DNA from: Aquitalea pelogenes
Lineage (GTDB): Bacteria > Pseudomonadota > Gammaproteobacteria > Burkholderiales > Chromobacteriaceae
DNA: 52,703 nucleotides
Direction: 5' to 3'
Assembly: GCF_001515305.1 (NCBI RefSeq)
Contig: NZ_LNQV01000030.1
Coordinates: forward strand, 1 to 52,703
Shown here: piece after piece, positions 8,630 through 20,566 of the stretch
Numbering within the stretch: the first letter of the stretch is position 1
Layout: each line of letters opens with the position of its first letter
Translations under genes and position numbers: made by a program
Notes under the pieces: model-generated
What the model was told of the DNA's origin: nothing
The model's input: the letters and a program-made list of their open reading frames with translations, nothing else
The model's database searches: none

Positions 8630-9355
8630 TTACTCCCGCTCGCTGCCGTCAGGCACAAAGACATAGCCATAACCCCACACTGTCTGGATGAAGCGCAGCG
8701 GGCTGTCGCCAGCTTCCAGCGCCTTGCGCAGGCGGGAAATATGCACGTCGATGCTGCGGTCCAGTGATTCGCCATTGCCCTTGCCCAGCGCCATTTCCAT
8801 CAGCTGTTCGCGGGTGAGCGGGCGGCGCGGATGGGTGGCCAGTACGGTGAGCACGGCAAATTCCGCCGTGGTCAGCGGCAGCACCTGCTGGTTTTTTTGC
8901 AGCTCGCGGCGGCCCAGATTGAGCTGGAAGTCGCCAAACTCGATGATTTCGTCGGATTCATGTCGGGCGGCCAGCGCCGGCGTGGCATGATGGCGGCGCA
9001 ATACCGACTGGATGCGGGCGGTCAGTTCGCGCGGGTTGAACGGTTTGGGCAGGTAGTCGTCCGCGCCCATTTCCAGTCCCAGGATGCGGTCCACGTCTTC
9101 ACCACGCGCGGTCAGCATGATTACCGGCACGGTTTCGCCCTGGGCACGCAGGCGGCGCACCACGGCCAGACCGTCATCACCCGGCATCATCACGTCCAGT
9201 ACCATCAGGTCGGGGCGATTGCGTGCCAGTTTGCGGTCCAGTTCGCGCGCGTCCGGCAGGGTGTCCACCACATAGCCTTGCTGGCCCAGATAGCGGGTAA
9301 GCAGTTCGCGCAGCTTGGCGTCGTCGTCGACGATCAGAATCTTGTTGTGTTCCAT
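8630..9355 (-). CDS. ompR: OmpR-family response regulator
   Basis: This DNA-binding regulator of 241 residues has a receiver domain (1-~120) with an acidic pocket at D10-D12, phospho-acceptor D54 (LMVLDVMMPG) and K104 (YLPKPF). A C-terminal winged helix carries SLDRSIDVHISRLRKAL and IQTVWGYGYVF. Length and composition match OmpR (239 aa), but the symbol is family-level. The ORF extends to 9448. The ATG at 9355 is preferred because the receiver fold begins there (MEHNKILIVDDD) after an AAGGAAA-like site. A direct-repeat box 130 bp upstream may be its own binding site. Confidence 0.92.
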   Translation of the reverse strand: MEHNKILIVDDDAKLRELLTRYLGQQGYVVDTLPDARELDRKLARNRPDLMVLDVMMPGDDGLAVVRRLRAQGETVPVIMLTARGEDVDRILGLEMGADDYLPKPFNPRELTARIQSVLRRHHATPALAARHESDEIIEFGDFQLNLGRRELQKNQQVLPLTTAEFAVLTVLATHPRRPLTREQLMEMALGKGNGESLDRSIDVHISRLRKALEAGDSPLRFIQTVWGYGYVFVPDGSERE

Positions 9356-9484
9356 GATATTTTCCTTGATGGCGCGGCGGAGTGTGACAGCCGTCATGCT
9401 GATGGCAAAGCTTAACGTGCCTCGGCGCTGGCGGCGATGGGGCTTCATGAATTTCTGTTAAACCCTGATGGCCATTCACATTAG

Positions 9485-9501
9485 TTAACATTTGGTAACA
9501 T
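9485..9501. promoter_or_regulatory. Direct-repeat operator candidate for the OmpR-type regulator
   Basis: TTAACAT (9485-9491) and GTAACAT (9495-9501) are near-identical heptamers 10 bp apart, one helical turn, the layout bound by OmpR/PhoB-family dimers. A similar TGTTAAAC lies at 9456-9463. The site is in the 212-bp gap between the regulator (minus strand) and a small exported protein (plus strand), so it could serve both. This is pattern recognition; there is no proof of binding. Confidence 0.5.
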
Positions 9502-9567
9502 ACGGCACACGGTTGGGCAAAAACGGGCTCCTACACTGCCATTGTGTCCTGCATGCCGGAGTACATC

Positions 9568-9789
9568 ATGAGCAACAAATCCCTGATTTGCATGACAGTC
9601 ATCCTGTCTGCGCTACTGGCGCCTGCACTGGCGCGTGCCGATGAACGCGGTGGCAATGGTGCGGATATCCGCGAGGCCCGTCAGCAAGCCCATGCCCAGG
9701 TCAGCCTGGCAACGCCATCTCCCACCACCGTGGGCGAGCCGGCAGTCAGCCCGCCGTACAGCATGCGCCGTCCAGCAGACGAGAAATGA
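9568..9789 (+). CDS. Small exported protein, unknown
   Basis: 73 residues. The ATG at 9568 has GGAG (9558-9561) 6 bp upstream; an in-frame ATG-less extension to 9544 lacks one. Residues 1-~24 (SNKSLICMTVILSALLAPALARA) are a clear signal peptide, so the mature product is only ~49 residues and probably periplasmic. The remainder is polar with a run of S/T/P residues (ATPSPTTVGEPAVSPP). No family recognised. It is divergent from the OmpR-type regulator and has a candidate regulator box in its promoter region. Confidence 0.7.
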   Translation: MSNKSLICMTVILSALLAPALARADERGGNGADIREARQQAHAQVSLATPSPTTVGEPAVSPPYSMRRPADEK

Positions 9790-9884
9790 ATCCCGCGGCA
9801 TTTGCCGTGTATCCCACCCGCCTTCTGCCCCGATTCCCAAGCATCGTCGTGGCAGGAGGCTTGATGTCAGGTTAAAATACAGCC

Positions 9885-10262
9885 ATGAAGTACCATGCCA
9901 TTTATGTCCTGCTGTTTGCTTCGGTGACGGCATTTGCCTTGCCGGTAGCTGCACAGGGCCCGGATGGCATGCAGGACGGCGCAACCGAGTTTCCGCATCA
10001 GGGCCGGCCACCGGCTGGCGAAGAGCGTCGCTTGCGTAATCTGCGCCTGAAGGAGGCCGTGCAGGCCGGTGACTTGTCGCCGGAAGATGCACGCCGTTTG
10101 CAGCGCAAGCATCCCGGCCCGCCATTGCCCCCGCCTGCGGGAAACGGCATGGAGCGGTATGGCCCGGATGGTTTCTCCCGTCCGCCTCCGCCCCCGCCGG
10201 CTCAGCGCAATTTCTGGCGTGACAAGCGGCAAAAGGCGCAGGAGCAATACCAGAACGATTGA
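9885..10262 (+). CDS. Small exported proline-rich protein, unknown
   Basis: 125 residues. Signal peptide MKYHAIYVLLFASVTAFALPVAAQ (cleavage after ~A23). The mature part has a charged helical segment (EERRLRNLRLKEAVQAGDLSPEDARRL, split by a likely turn), then proline runs (PGPPLPPP near 97 and RPPPPPP near 111), and a basic tail. It could be a periplasmic structural or interaction protein. Not recognised. It is followed by the cysteine-array protein, whose frame begins in the same base run, suggesting one transcript. Confidence 0.75.
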   Translation: MKYHAIYVLLFASVTAFALPVAAQGPDGMQDGATEFPHQGRPPAGEERRLRNLRLKEAVQAGDLSPEDARRLQRKHPGPPLPPPAGNGMERYGPDGFSRPPPPPPAQRNFWRDKRQKAQEQYQND

Positions 10263-10339
10263 CCCGGTTGCATGGTGCGCCGGGGATTGCCAGTGGCAAG
10301 GACACGGCTTTGAACACAGCTTGGGGAAAACGGATTCGT

Positions 10340-10804
10340 ATGCGCAGCTTGTCCTGCTTGATCGGGCTGCTGCTTTTGCCGACGGCGCTGGTCCAGGCGG
10401 GGGTTCCCGACTGTGACAAGGCCATGGCACCACAGCGCTGTGCCAGTTATCGCCAAGCCTGGCTCAGCTGTAACGATATGACTGACGGTGCGGCACGCGC
10501 CTGTATCGAACAATACACGCCTGCGCTCAGTTGCAAGCGTAGTCGCGATGCACGGCAGTGCGAGGCCTTGCAGGCGGCTCAACAGGCTTGTGACGGCACG
10601 GAAGGCGCAGCACGGCGGCTGTGCGTGCGCGAACGCATGCCGGCAGCCGATTGCAGTCATGCCAGCAACAAGGCGCGTTGCGAGCAACGTGCCGCTGCCG
10701 AGTGGCAATGTGCCGAGACCGCTGGCCAGCAGGGCCGTGAATGTGTACGCAAGGCACTGATTCCGGCACCGGCCGCAGCCAGTCGTCCGGCACCACGCCG
10801 TTAA
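10340..10804 (+). CDS. Exported cysteine-array protein with three 40-residue repeats, unknown
   Basis: 154 residues. The signal peptide is MRSLSCLIGLLLLPTALVQA. The mature part has twelve cysteines (C25, 34, 44, 55, 65, 74, 84, 95, 105, 114, 124, 135) whose spacing repeats exactly: C-x8-C-x9-C-x10-C-x9, three times, a 40-residue period. Adjacent C-x9-C pairs separated by 10 residues recall twin Cx9C helical hairpins. Other residues are mostly Ala, Arg, Gln and Glu, so the repeats look helical. Six disulfides would form in the periplasm. A TTG at 10259 could start a longer form, but it lacks a signal peptide. No family recognised. Confidence 0.85.
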   Translation: MRSLSCLIGLLLLPTALVQAGVPDCDKAMAPQRCASYRQAWLSCNDMTDGAARACIEQYTPALSCKRSRDARQCEALQAAQQACDGTEGAARRLCVRERMPAADCSHASNKARCEQRAAAEWQCAETAGQQGRECVRKALIPAPAAASRPAPRR

Positions 10805-10825
10805 CCTTGGTGTGATTTATCCGAA

Positions 10826-10848
10826 AAGACCCGGCAGGGCCGGGTCTT
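10826..10848. terminator. Strong hairpin terminator
   Basis: AAGACCCGGC, loop AGG, GCCGGGTCTT gives a 10-bp stem between the cysteine-array gene and the convergent quinone reductase. The AAAA on the left and CTT on the right let it act on both strands. Confidence 0.75.
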
Positions 10849-10891
10849 GTGCATGTTGCCTGCCACTTGCCTTGGCCCCCGTGGCATGGTT

Positions 10892-11866
10892 TCAGGGCAG
10901 CAGGATCAGCGATCCGGTGGTGCGGCGGCTTTCCAGGTCGCGGTGTGCCTGTCCCGCATCGGCCAGTGCATAGCGGGCCGACGGCGTTACCTTGATGCTG
11001 CCGTCGCCAATGCGGGCAAACAGCGCCTGGGCAGAGGCTTCCAGTTCGCTCCGGCTGGCCACATAGTCACCCAGTTTGGGGCGGGTGAAGAACAGCGAAC
11101 CCTTTTGTGACAACAGCAGCGGCTCGAAGGCCGGTACGGCACCGGAGGCATTGCCGAAGCTGACAAAAGTGCCGCGCGGCGCCAGGCTGTTGAGCGACAT
11201 TTCGAAAGTACTTTTTCCCACCGAATCGTAAACCACCGGTACGCCTTGCCCGCCGGTAATCTCGCGCACGCGCGCCACCACATCTTCCTGGTTGTAATTG
11301 ATGACATGCTGGCAACCCAGCTGTCGCGCCAGTTCCCCCTTGGCGGCGGAACCGACGGTACCAATCACGTTTACCCCCAGCGCATGCAGCCATTGCACGG
11401 CAATCTGGCCTACGCCTCCGGCGGCGGCATGCCACAGCACGGTCATGCCGGGCTGCACCGCAAAGGTACGGCGGATCAGGTACTCCACGGTCATGCCCTG
11501 CAGCATGACGCAGGCAGCCACCTCGTCACTGATATGGTCCGGCAGTTTCACCAGTACGGCGGCCGGAATCAGCCGTTCGCTGCTGTAGGCACCCAGCGGG
11601 CCGCCGGCATAGGCCACCCGGTCACCCACTGCCACATGACTGACGCCTTCTCCCACCGCCAGCACGGTGCCCGCGGCTTCACTGCCCAGGCCGCTGGGCA
11701 GCGAGACCGGATACAAGCCGCCACGCTGGTAGGTATCGATGAAGTTAATGCCGATGGCACTGTGGCGCAGCAGGACTTCACCCGGCCCGGGCTGGCCTGT
11801 CGTCACGTCCTCCAGTTGCAGTACTTCCGGGCCTCCATGTTGATGGAAACGGATTGCCTGGCTCAT
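10892..11866 (-). CDS. qorA: NADPH:quinone oxidoreductase, zeta-crystallin type
   Basis: This medium-chain dehydrogenase/reductase of 324 residues reduces quinones with NADPH in the cytoplasm. It has the N-terminal GroES-like fold with HSAIGINFIDTYQRGGLYP and GLGSEAAG. It also has the nucleotide-binding AAAGGVGQIAVQWL near residue 150, and YDSVGKSTFEMSLNSLAPRG. No zinc-ligand cysteines are seen, as expected for the quinone-reductase subgroup. The ATG at 11866 has GGGAGG upstream; the ORF reaches 11932 without a better start. It converges with the cysteine-array gene. Confidence 0.9.
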   Translation of the reverse strand: MSQAIRFHQHGGPEVLQLEDVTTGQPGPGEVLLRHSAIGINFIDTYQRGGLYPVSLPSGLGSEAAGTVLAVGEGVSHVAVGDRVAYAGGPLGAYSSERLIPAAVLVKLPDHISDEVAACVMLQGMTVEYLIRRTFAVQPGMTVLWHAAAGGVGQIAVQWLHALGVNVIGTVGSAAKGELARQLGCQHVINYNQEDVVARVREITGGQGVPVVYDSVGKSTFEMSLNSLAPRGTFVSFGNASGAVPAFEPLLLSQKGSLFFTRPKLGDYVASRSELEASAQALFARIGDGSIKVTPSARYALADAGQAHRDLESRRTTGSLILLP

Positions 11867-12076
11867 CTTGCCTCCCTTGTCTGGCCGATTGAGGAAGTGC
11901 CGAGTCTGCGCCTGCCTGCTTTGTACCGGCAAGCGTCTTGTGCTGAACAGTCTGTTTTTTAAGGGTTACTGCTTGGTATTTGGCTGTATTTGTTTCTACA
12001 TTGAATCAATCCCTGACATTGTGCTGTGCGATACAGGGGCAAGGGGCGACGGGCGGGAAACAGGAAAGGGCAGGAC

Positions 12077-12616
12077 ATGAAAGGCGTGGTATTTACCGAA
12101 TTCATGGAAATGGTGGAAGCACGTTTTTCTGCCGACATGGTGGATGACATCATCGACGATGCGCAGATCAAGTCCGGCGGTGCATATACCGCAGTGGGCA
12201 ACTACCCGTTTGCCGAGCTGGTGGCGATGATCACCGCGCTGTCGCGCCGCAGTGGCATGAGTGCATCAGAGCTGATCTTTCACTTCGGCCATTACCTGTT
12301 CGGACGTTTTGCCGTTCTCTATCCGTACAGCATTCAGTCCTGTAGCAGTTCTTTCATGGTATTCGAGGGGATAGAAAAACATATCCACGTGGAAGTGCAA
12401 AAGCTGTATCCCGACGCCCAGTTACCGGATATCCAGGTTGTGGAGCGTGACGACAAGCGGATGATACTGCTGTACCGCTCGCCACGTTGTCTGGCACCAC
12501 TGGCCACCGGGCTGATCCAGGGTGCACTGGACCACTTTTCCGAACAGGGCCGCATCACCACGGAGCCATTGAATGCAGAAGGCAGTGAAGTGCGCTTTAC
12601 CGTGGAGTTGCTATGA
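12077..12616 (+). CDS. hnoX: H-NOX heme nitric-oxide-binding sensor
   Basis: This 179-residue cytoplasmic gas sensor begins MKGVVFTEFMEMVE, the conserved opening of the HNOB fold. The proximal heme ligand aligns to H104 in the IHVEVQKLYP segment. The YxSxR heme-propionate motif is Y133-x-S135-x-R137 in LLYRSPR. It should bind NO with ferrous heme. The stop overlaps the start of a hybrid kinase by four bases (ATGA), the usual HnoX-HnoK arrangement, in which NO-bound H-NOX inhibits the kinase. The start at 12077 has AGG upstream. The 210 bp before it contain no gene. Confidence 0.95.
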   Translation: MKGVVFTEFMEMVEARFSADMVDDIIDDAQIKSGGAYTAVGNYPFAELVAMITALSRRSGMSASELIFHFGHYLFGRFAVLYPYSIQSCSSSFMVFEGIEKHIHVEVQKLYPDAQLPDIQVVERDDKRMILLYRSPRCLAPLATGLIQGALDHFSEQGRITTEPLNAEGSEVRFTVELL

Positions 12617-14004
12617 GCCAGAGCGAGCTGTCCCAGTTGCAAGAGCAATTGCAGCGCTATCAAAAGCGGTATTTGCGCGAGAAGACTGCCCGCAAGGAAG
12701 CCGAAAGCCTGCTGGAGCAGCGTAGCCGAGCCTTGTATGACGCCAATTTCGAGCTGTCCACCGTGGCGGCGCAGCTGGAAAAAATTGTCGAATGGCGGAT
12801 GGCCCAGCTATCCGAGGCCTTGCTCAAGGCCGAAATGGCGGCCAAGGCCAAGTCCGAATTCCTGGCGGTGATGAGCCATGAAATCCGTACCCCGCTCAAT
12901 GGCGTGCTGGGCATGGCCGAGTTGTTATCCCATAGCCAGCTGACAGCCGAGCAGGGCGATCAGGTGGCTACGCTGAAAGAATGCGGCAGTTCCCTGCTGG
13001 CCCTGATCAACGACATTCTGGACCTGTCCAAGATTGATGCCGGCAAACTCACGCTGGAGCAGCGGCCGTTCAATCTGTTCAGCTTGCTGGATAGCGTGGT
13101 CAACCTGTTTGAACCCAAGGCCATGGAGGCCGGGCTGACCGTCACCTGGCAGCGCCCGACCGGCCACGCCTGGCTGCTGGGGGACGCCACCCGTCTGCGG
13201 CAGATCACCAGCAATCTCTTGAGCAATGCCATCAAGTTCACCCATCAGGGTGGCATTACGGTGACGGTGTCGATGGCGCCGCTGGAAGATACCTTCGACA
13301 TGCTGCGCTTGCAGCTGGATGTACGCGATACCGGCATCGGCATGACGCCGGAGCAGATGAACAAGGTATTCACCGCCTTTGAGCAGGCCGATTCCACCAC
13401 CACCCGCCGCTATGGCGGTACCGGCCTGGGACTGGCCATTTGCCGCCGCCTGGCCGAAGCCATGGGCGGACGCATCGATGTCAGCAGCACGCCGGGCGAG
13501 GGGAGTTGTTTCAGTGTCTACTGGGTGGCCACCAAGGTGGCGGCCCCGGCGCAAGAGGCCGCGGAACAGCAGACGGTGGCCGCGCCGGTGGCGGTATCAA
13601 GCCAGCCGGTATCGGTGCTGGTGGCCGAGGACAATACGGTCAACCAGAAGTTGATCCTCAAGCTGCTGGACAAGCTGGGTTACCGCGATGTGCAACTGGC
13701 GGCCAATGGACGTCAGGCACTGGAGCAAGTCTGTCAGGGCGGGATAGAGCTGGTATTGATGGACATGCAAATGCCGGAAATGGATGGCCTGGATGCCACC
13801 CGTGCCATCCGTCAGGCCGCGCTGGCGCAGCAACCACACATCATTGCGCTGACAGCGAACGCCTTTGATGAAGACCGCGAGCGCTGCCAGCAGGCCGGCA
13901 TGGATGACTTCCTGTCCAAACCGGTCAGCCTGGAGCGCCTGTCCGCCGCCATGCAGCGCGGGCTGGGGCGGCTCAGTCCGCCTGCTGCATCCACGCCAGC
14001 GTAG
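12613..14004 (+). CDS. hnoK: Hybrid histidine kinase partner of H-NOX
   Basis: 463 residues, no membrane segment. An N-terminal coiled coil (1-~80) is followed by the phospho-acceptor H89 ([13 protein letters not shown]). Then come ATPase N box NLLSNAIKF (~201-209), D-box DTGIGM, G box [13 protein letters not shown] (~268-280), and a C-terminal receiver with phospho-Asp D384 ([12 protein letters not shown]). Fused receiver plus kinase implies phosphorelay to another protein. The coiled coil may read H-NOX. It is translationally coupled to hnoX (ATGA overlap). Unlike the known HnoK-HnoD clusters, no stand-alone HnoB/HnoD regulator is adjacent. Its last 32 bases overlap yqiA tail to tail. Confidence 0.93.
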   Translation: MSQSELSQLQEQLQRYQKRYLREKTARKEAESLLEQRSRALYDANFELSTVAAQLEKIVEWRMAQLSEALLKAEMAAKAKSEFLAVMSHEIRTPLNGVLGMAELLSHSQLTAEQGDQVATLKECGSSLLALINDILDLSKIDAGKLTLEQRPFNLFSLLDSVVNLFEPKAMEAGLTVTWQRPTGHAWLLGDATRLRQITSNLLSNAIKFTHQGGITVTVSMAPLEDTFDMLRLQLDVRDTGIGMTPEQMNKVFTAFEQADSTTTRRYGGTGLGLAICRRLAEAMGGRIDVSSTPGEGSCFSVYWVATKVAAPAQEAAEQQTVAAPVAVSSQPVSVLVAEDNTVNQKLILKLLDKLGYRDVQLAANGRQALEQVCQGGIELVLMDMQMPEMDGLDATRAIRQAALAQQPHIIALTANAFDEDRERCQQAGMDDFLSKPVSLERLSAAMQRGLGRLSPPAASTPA

Positions 14005-14542
14005 CCGGAAGGCACTCCGGCCAGCGTGCCAGCCGGTGATCATCACCGTTGAACACGGTCTGCCGTTGACCGCTATAACAGCGTGAAGCCTGCTGCCACG
14101 GCAGTACGGCATCGGCACTACCCAGCCACAACCAGTAACGACCCTTGGCAATCCCTTGCGGACGCATGTCGCGCAGGGCATGCATGTCGGCTGCGTCCAG
14201 CACGTATTGTTCCCCGGTATAAGGGTTGGTTTGCACGCCCAGATAGCGCTGCAAATCCAGATGCGGGGTGATGGCCGGGTTGATCAGCGCGGCTTTCCTG
14301 CTGTGTTTTTCAGCCAGTACCGTGGCATAGAAGCCCCCCAGCGAACTGCCGATCAAGGCGGTATTTGCCGGCAGGGACAGCAAGAGCTCTTCCGCCTCGG
14401 CAATGGCCTGGGCCGGATGGGAAGACAGGCGCGGGCAGTGCAGTTGCACCTGCGGTGCGTGTTGCTGCAGGAAATGCCGGGTTTCCTCGGCCTTGAGCGA
14501 TTGTGGGCCGGAATTGAATCCGTGCAGGTAAACGATATCCAT
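13973..14542 (-). CDS. yqiA: YqiA-type esterase
   Basis: This 189-residue alpha/beta hydrolase of the YqiA/YcfP family begins MDIVYLHGFNSGPQSLKAEE. Nucleophile S67 lies in GSSLGG. A C-terminal DDHRL supplies the likely Asp/His pair. It is predicted to be cytosolic and to hydrolyse acyl-CoA or short esters. Size fits the family. It is convergent with the H-NOX kinase, overlapping by 32 bp, so transcription through one gene reads antisense into the other. Confidence 0.9.
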   Translation of the reverse strand: MDIVYLHGFNSGPQSLKAEETRHFLQQHAPQVQLHCPRLSSHPAQAIAEAEELLLSLPANTALIGSSLGGFYATVLAEKHSRKAALINPAITPHLDLQRYLGVQTNPYTGEQYVLDAADMHALRDMRPQGIAKGRYWLWLGSADAVLPWQQASRCYSGQRQTVFNGDDHRLARWPECLPATLAWMQQAD

Positions 14543-14566
14543 GAGCTGAAATCATCATCAAAAAAC

Positions 14567-14588
14567 GGCAAGCCCAGAGGGTTGCCGT
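14567..14588. repeat. 22-bp hairpin repeat, copy A (copy B at 14753-14774)
   Basis: GGCAAGCCCAGAGGGTTGCCGT occurs identically at 14567-14588 and 14753-14774. Each is an imperfect inverted repeat (GGCAA...TTGCC), followed in copy B by a T-run (GTTTTTG). They bracket the structured repeat copy at 14587-14719. Together these fill the 310-bp gap between yqiA and the solute-binding protein. Confidence 0.75.
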
Positions 14589-14719
14589 CAAACCCCCTCT
14601 CGCTTTCTGAAATGAAAGCGAGGCGCCCTTGCAAGGCAAGGGCGGGGGATTGGGAATAGATGGAAAGGCTGCGGAATCCATAAGTTAACCGAAAGGCCCG
14701 GCTTTGCCGGGTCCAGTAC
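14587..14719 (-). repeat. Structured intergenic repeat family, copy 1
   Basis: Read on the minus strand this ~130-bp sequence starts with a CCCGGC-AAA-GCCGGG hairpin. It continues with a GCCCTTGC/GCAAGGGC stem and a CTCGCTTTC/GAAAGCGAG stem. It aligns over its whole length with 52006-52142 (plus), and more loosely with 42600-42713 (minus). It lies downstream of the minus-strand gene ending at 14853. Confidence 0.7.
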
Positions 14720-14752
14720 CATCGCACCGGATAACTTTGTCCGCAGCCTGAA

Positions 14753-14774
14753 GGCAAGCCCAGAGGGTTGCCGT
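14753..14774. repeat. 22-bp hairpin repeat, copy B
   Basis: This is identical in 22 of 22 bases to copy A at 14567-14588. On the plus strand it is followed by TTTTTG, so it could terminate plus-strand transcripts. Confidence 0.75.
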
Positions 14775-14800
14775 TTTTGTCTGGCTTGGCAAGCATTGTC

Positions 14801-14816
14801 TGTTTCACGTGAAACA
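14801..14816. other. parS: parS centromere site (ParB binding)
   Basis: TGTTTCACGTGAAACA is a perfect 16-bp palindrome and equals the consensus chromosomal parS. ParB spreads from such sites, which usually cluster near the replication origin. It lies in the intergenic gap between yqiA and a solute-binding protein, outside any coding sequence. It is the only one I found in the window. Confidence 0.88.
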
Positions 14817-14852
14817 AACTTGATGCACCGCAAGCTTGCCGGAAGCGTAAGG

Positions 14853-15617
14853 CTATTCGGCCTGCCAGGAGTAGGACTTGAGAATCGATTTGAGCTTGCC
14901 GCTGCGACGCATGGCGTCAATGCCCTGATTCAGGCGGTCGGTGCTGATGTGCGATTGCGGCGCAACGGCGCACATGGTGGGCATGTAGGTGACGGTAAGC
15001 GGATGTTGCTTGAACTGACGGGCTTCATCCGGATTGGTTTTGGCCCACCAGGCAATTTCCAGTTCCGATGAAATGGCCAGGTCGGTCAGCTTCTTCTGCA
15101 AGGATTTCACCAGCAGGTCCAGCCGCGGTTCGTCCACCCGCGTGGTGCGCCCAACCGCCCACAGGTGCTCCAGCGTCGGGTAGCTGTAACCGCGGATGGT
15201 GCCAATGCGCTTGCCCACCATTTCGTCGGCCTGATGGATATCCGGTACGCCCTTGAGCGACAGCACCCGTTCGATCTGCGGATAGAATTCGCGCGTCCAG
15301 CCCAGCCGCGTGGCATTGCCGAACCATTCCGGGTTGGCATTGCACACGATATTCACCTTGCCGGTTTCGATGGTGCTTTCCACCCGCTTGCGGGCAATCA
15401 CCACATACTGTGCTTTCATGCCCAGCTCGCCGGCCAGCGCATCGCCCAGTTCCTTGATCAGTCCGCTGGCCAGGTTCTGGTTATCCGGGGTCAGCACCAC
15501 GATGGGTGGTGCATCGGAATCGGAAACGCCAATCTTCAGTATGCCCCCTGCATGGATTGGCAGGCTGAGTACTGCTCCCGCAAGCAGTAACGGCCAAGTC
15601 TTATTCAAAGCAACCAT
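14853..15617 (-). CDS. Orphan periplasmic solute-binding protein (family 3 type)
   Basis: 254 residues. The signal peptide MVALNKTWPLLLAGAVLSLPIHAGG is followed by an SBP-family-3 fold beginning LKIGVSDSDAPPIVV. RIGTIRGYSYPTLEHL near residue 137 begins the second lobe. No permease or ATPase gene is nearby, so it may be a signalling or orphan binding protein, as is common in this group. The ligand is unknown. It diverges from metH across a 117-bp gap; the repeat cluster and parS lie downstream. Confidence 0.85.
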   Translation of the reverse strand: MVALNKTWPLLLAGAVLSLPIHAGGILKIGVSDSDAPPIVVLTPDNQNLASGLIKELGDALAGELGMKAQYVVIARKRVESTIETGKVNIVCNANPEWFGNATRLGWTREFYPQIERVLSLKGVPDIHQADEMVGKRIGTIRGYSYPTLEHLWAVGRTTRVDEPRLDLLVKSLQKKLTDLAISSELEIAWWAKTNPDEARQFKQHPLTVTYMPTMCAVAPQSHISTDRLNQGIDAMRRSGKLKSILKSYSWQAE

Positions 15618-15734
15618 AAGCTTGTACTCTCTTCTTCTTAGTTAGTTGTCTGACAGTTCCAAGTGCAATGGTAAACTGTTCGGCCGCACCATGAGTGTGC
15701 CACCTATCGTTCTTCACCATACAGCCTGTTTGCC

Positions 15735-19435
<3,701 letters not shown>

Positions 19436-19448
<13 letters not shown>

Positions 19449-20566
19449 GAGTCCGAACGCGTCACCGACAAGCCGCCTTGGGGCGGCTTTTTCTTTGCCT
19501 CCATCCTGGCTTGTGTTGCCAGCTGAAGTACGGTGTATTCGGCGGTCATGGCAAAGACATGACGGTTCTTGCCATGGCGCTTGGCCTGATACAAGGCCCG
19601 GTCGGCTTCCCGCAGCGCGGCACTCAGCCCGATGCGTCCGTCCATGCTGACGATGCCAACGCTGATGGACAGCTGGCGTTGCTGGATGCGGCATTGATTG
19701 ACCTGCTGGATGAGCTGGCAGGCCAATGCGTGCACCTGGCCATGGTCGGTCAGGCGGGTGAACAGGCCGAACTCCTCCCCGCCCAGCCGTCCGCATAGCG
19801 ATACCTCCGGATGCCGGCTCAGCACGGTGGCTACTTCCTGCAATACCTGGTCGCCGACATCGTGACCAAAATCGTCATTGACGCTTTTGAAGTCATCAAT
19901 ATCCACCATCAGGAAATGTCCCATCTGGGCCGGGTACCAGGCTTGCAACTTCTCCAGCAGACTGCGCCGGTTGTCGATGCCGGTCAGGGCATCCTGAAAG
20001 GCCAGGGTTTCCAGTTCGCGGCGCAAGGTGAAGTCGCGCAGCCGCAGTCGGCGGAACAGGATGTTGAGCATCAGGCCGGAAGTGGTACAGATGAAGACCA
20101 GCAAGGCCAGCCAGGAGTCCTGTGCCCACAGTCGCTGATCTCCTTGCGTGCTTTGCAGCATGAGCAGCCAGATCCCGCTGCTGGCCAGCAGGAAGGCTGG
20201 TGTGCGATGGAATACCGGGGCCATGGTGAGGGTGATGCACACGGCGATGGAAATGGCCCACGGTGCAGGATCGGCCACCGTCATGATGTTAAGGCGGAAC
20301 CCCAGGGTCAGGCCCGCCAGGTTCAGCAACATGCCCAGCAGCAGGGTGCGGTGATGGCTGGCCAGCGAGGAGAACAGGATGCCGGCCAGCATGATCAGCA
20401 AGACCAGAACGGAATTAAGGCTGTCAACCTGCCGGTAGCGGTGACTGAACAGCAGTGAGGCCAGCCAGGCAAATACGCCGAGCATTTGCAGGTATACCGC
20501 GATGGGACGCAATTCAAGAAAGGACTGATGCAGGAAATCGGCACCGTCTGCCTGGTCGTGAGGCAT
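19436..20566 (-). CDS. Membrane-bound diguanylate cyclase (GGDEF)
   Basis: 376 residues from the ATG at 20566, which has AAGGAG upstream; the ORF to 20746 lacks a better start. About six hydrophobic helices occupy residues ~25-190, then a GGDEF domain. [16 protein letters not shown] opens it, and [19 protein letters not shown] carries metal ligands. The active loop is GRLGGEEF. No RxxD inhibitory site is seen five residues before it (HPEVSLC), so product inhibition may be absent. It should make c-di-GMP at the inner membrane. The last 13 bases overlap metH tail to tail, and the metH terminator hairpin is encoded within its C-terminus. Confidence 0.9.
19470..19494 (+). terminator. metH rho-independent terminator
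   Basis: AAGCCGCC, loop TTGG, GGCGGCTT followed by a T-run forms an 8-bp stem 21 bp after the metH stop. It lies inside the C-terminal coding region of the convergent GGDEF gene, where the minus strand reads KKPPQGG. Confidence 0.85.

Noticed and set aside
15618-15734. B12 or SAM riboswitch before metH
   Set aside because: The gap is 117 bp, shared by two divergent promoters, and no B12 box or SAM core was seen.
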